The notes beneath the pieces are model-generated. The model was not told the origin of the DNA and made no database searches. It saw only the letters and a program-made list of their open reading frames with translations. From contig JAJZRT010000161.1 in assembly GCA_021802595.1 (NCBI GenBank), positions 1-7,657 on the forward strand: 7,657 nucleotides of DNA, in the 5' to 3' direction. Source of the stretch: Pseudomonadota bacterium (GTDB lineage Bacteria > Pseudomonadota > Gammaproteobacteria > Burkholderiales > Thiobacillaceae). Positions 7,507 to 7,657 of this stretch are shown here, piece by piece (the first letter of the stretch is position 1; each line of letters begins with the position of its first letter). Made by a program: the position numbers and the translations under genes.

Positions 7507-7535
7507 GTGACAACCCGGTATTCAGGGTTTAGAAT
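7507..7535 (+). promoter_or_regulatory. Candidate sigma70-type promoter of ftsH
   Basis: GTGACA (7507-7512) and TAGAAT (7530-7535) each match the -35 and -10 consensus at five of six bases, and are separated by exactly 17 bases. It begins 8 bases after the rlmE stop. The predicted transcription start is about 7541-7543, giving a leader of only about 32 nt before the ftsH GTG. This is a sequence match only. Confidence 0.6.
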
Positions 7536-7545
7536 GAGTCTAAGT

Positions 7546-7561
7546 GTGCCGGATTCGGCAC
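7546..7561 (+). promoter_or_regulatory. Hairpin in the ftsH leader
   Basis: GTGCCG (7546-7551) pairs perfectly with CGGCAC (7556-7561) around a GATT loop, giving a 6-bp stem. No T run follows, so it is not an intrinsic terminator. It would lie at the 5' end of a transcript from the promoter at 7507-7535 and ends one base before the ribosome binding site, so it could affect mRNA stability or translation. That role is inference. Confidence 0.5.
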
Positions 7562-7562
7562 C

Positions 7563-7568
7563 AAGGAG
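7563..7568 (+). promoter_or_regulatory. Ribosome binding site of ftsH
   Basis: AAGGAG is a near-perfect Shine-Dalgarno, 5 bases before the GTG at 7574. It supports that GTG as the ftsH start and is the strongest such site in the window. Confidence 0.85.
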
Positions 7569-7573
7569 TAAAC

Positions 7574-7657
7574 GTGAACAATTTGTCCAAGAACATCGCC
7601 ATCTGGCTGATCATCGCTGTCATCCTGATGACGGTGTTCAACCAGTTCGGTGCCCAG
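7574..7657 (+). CDS. ftsH: FtsH, N-terminus of the membrane AAA+ zinc protease (3' truncated by window edge)
   Basis: Only the first 28 codons are present. They read as MNNLSKNIAIWL followed by IIAVILMTVFNQFG, a short polar N-terminus and the first transmembrane helix (about residues 8-22), which is the typical FtsH start in betaproteobacteria. In full-length FtsH a periplasmic domain, a second TM helix, the AAA+ ATPase and the HExxH protease domain would follow, none of which is visible here. FtsH forms membrane hexamers that degrade misfolded membrane proteins and selected regulators. The start is GTG 7574, supported by AAGGAG 5 bases upstream. The position directly after rlmE strengthens the call. 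It probably has its own promoter at 7507-7535 and may also be reached by transcripts from rlmE. Confidence 0.9.
   Translation, partial: MNNLSKNIAIWLIIAVILMTVFNQFGAQ

Noticed and set aside
7546..7561. The leader hairpin as an intrinsic terminator of rlmE
   Set aside because: The stem is followed by AAGGAG, not by a T run, and lies directly before the ftsH start.

Overview
The window carries the 3' part of a pel exopolysaccharide operon (end of pelB, then complete pelC, pelD, pelE, pelF, pelG) followed on the same strand by the housekeeping pair rlmE (rrmJ) and the first 28 codons of ftsH. All real genes are on the + strand. The DNA is GC-rich, and the N-terminus of FtsH together with the rlmE-ftsH order points to a betaproteobacterium. 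I cannot name a genus from the sequence alone.

Layout: 1-986 is the C-terminal outer-membrane barrel of PelB. Bases 991-1521 encode the lipoprotein PelC, 1518-2864 the c-di-GMP receptor PelD, 2861-3868 the membrane/TPR protein PelE, 3865-5397 the GT4 glycosyltransferase PelF and 5397-6767 the 12-TM Wzx-like PelG. From pelC to pelG each stop codon overlaps the next start codon by 1 or 4 bases, so these genes are almost certainly one co-transcribed, translationally coupled unit. After an 81-bp gap comes rlmE (6849-7499), then a 74-bp gap with a good sigma70-type promoter, a short hairpin and a strong ribosome binding site, then ftsH (from 7574, running off the right edge).

How the genes work together (known from Pseudomonas aeruginosa Pel, transferred here by homology): PelD, PelE, PelF and PelG form the inner-membrane synthase and export complex. 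PelF polymerises nucleotide-sugar, PelG carries the chain across the inner membrane, and PelD switches the complex on when c-di-GMP binds. PelC forms a ring under the outer membrane and PelB is the TPR scaffold plus outer-membrane pore. PelA (deacetylase/hydrolase) is not in the window and would be expected upstream. RlmE methylates 23S rRNA and FtsH is the membrane AAA+ protease; they are not part of the Pel pathway.

I see no undescribed system here: every gene belongs to a known family. The points worth a second look are the junction between the pel operon and rlmE-ftsH, the compact ftsH leader, the three seven-G tracts in pelD, pelE and pelF, and the retained c-di-GMP site in PelD. There are no RNA genes, insertion sequences, CRISPR arrays or gene-free stretches over 300 bp.
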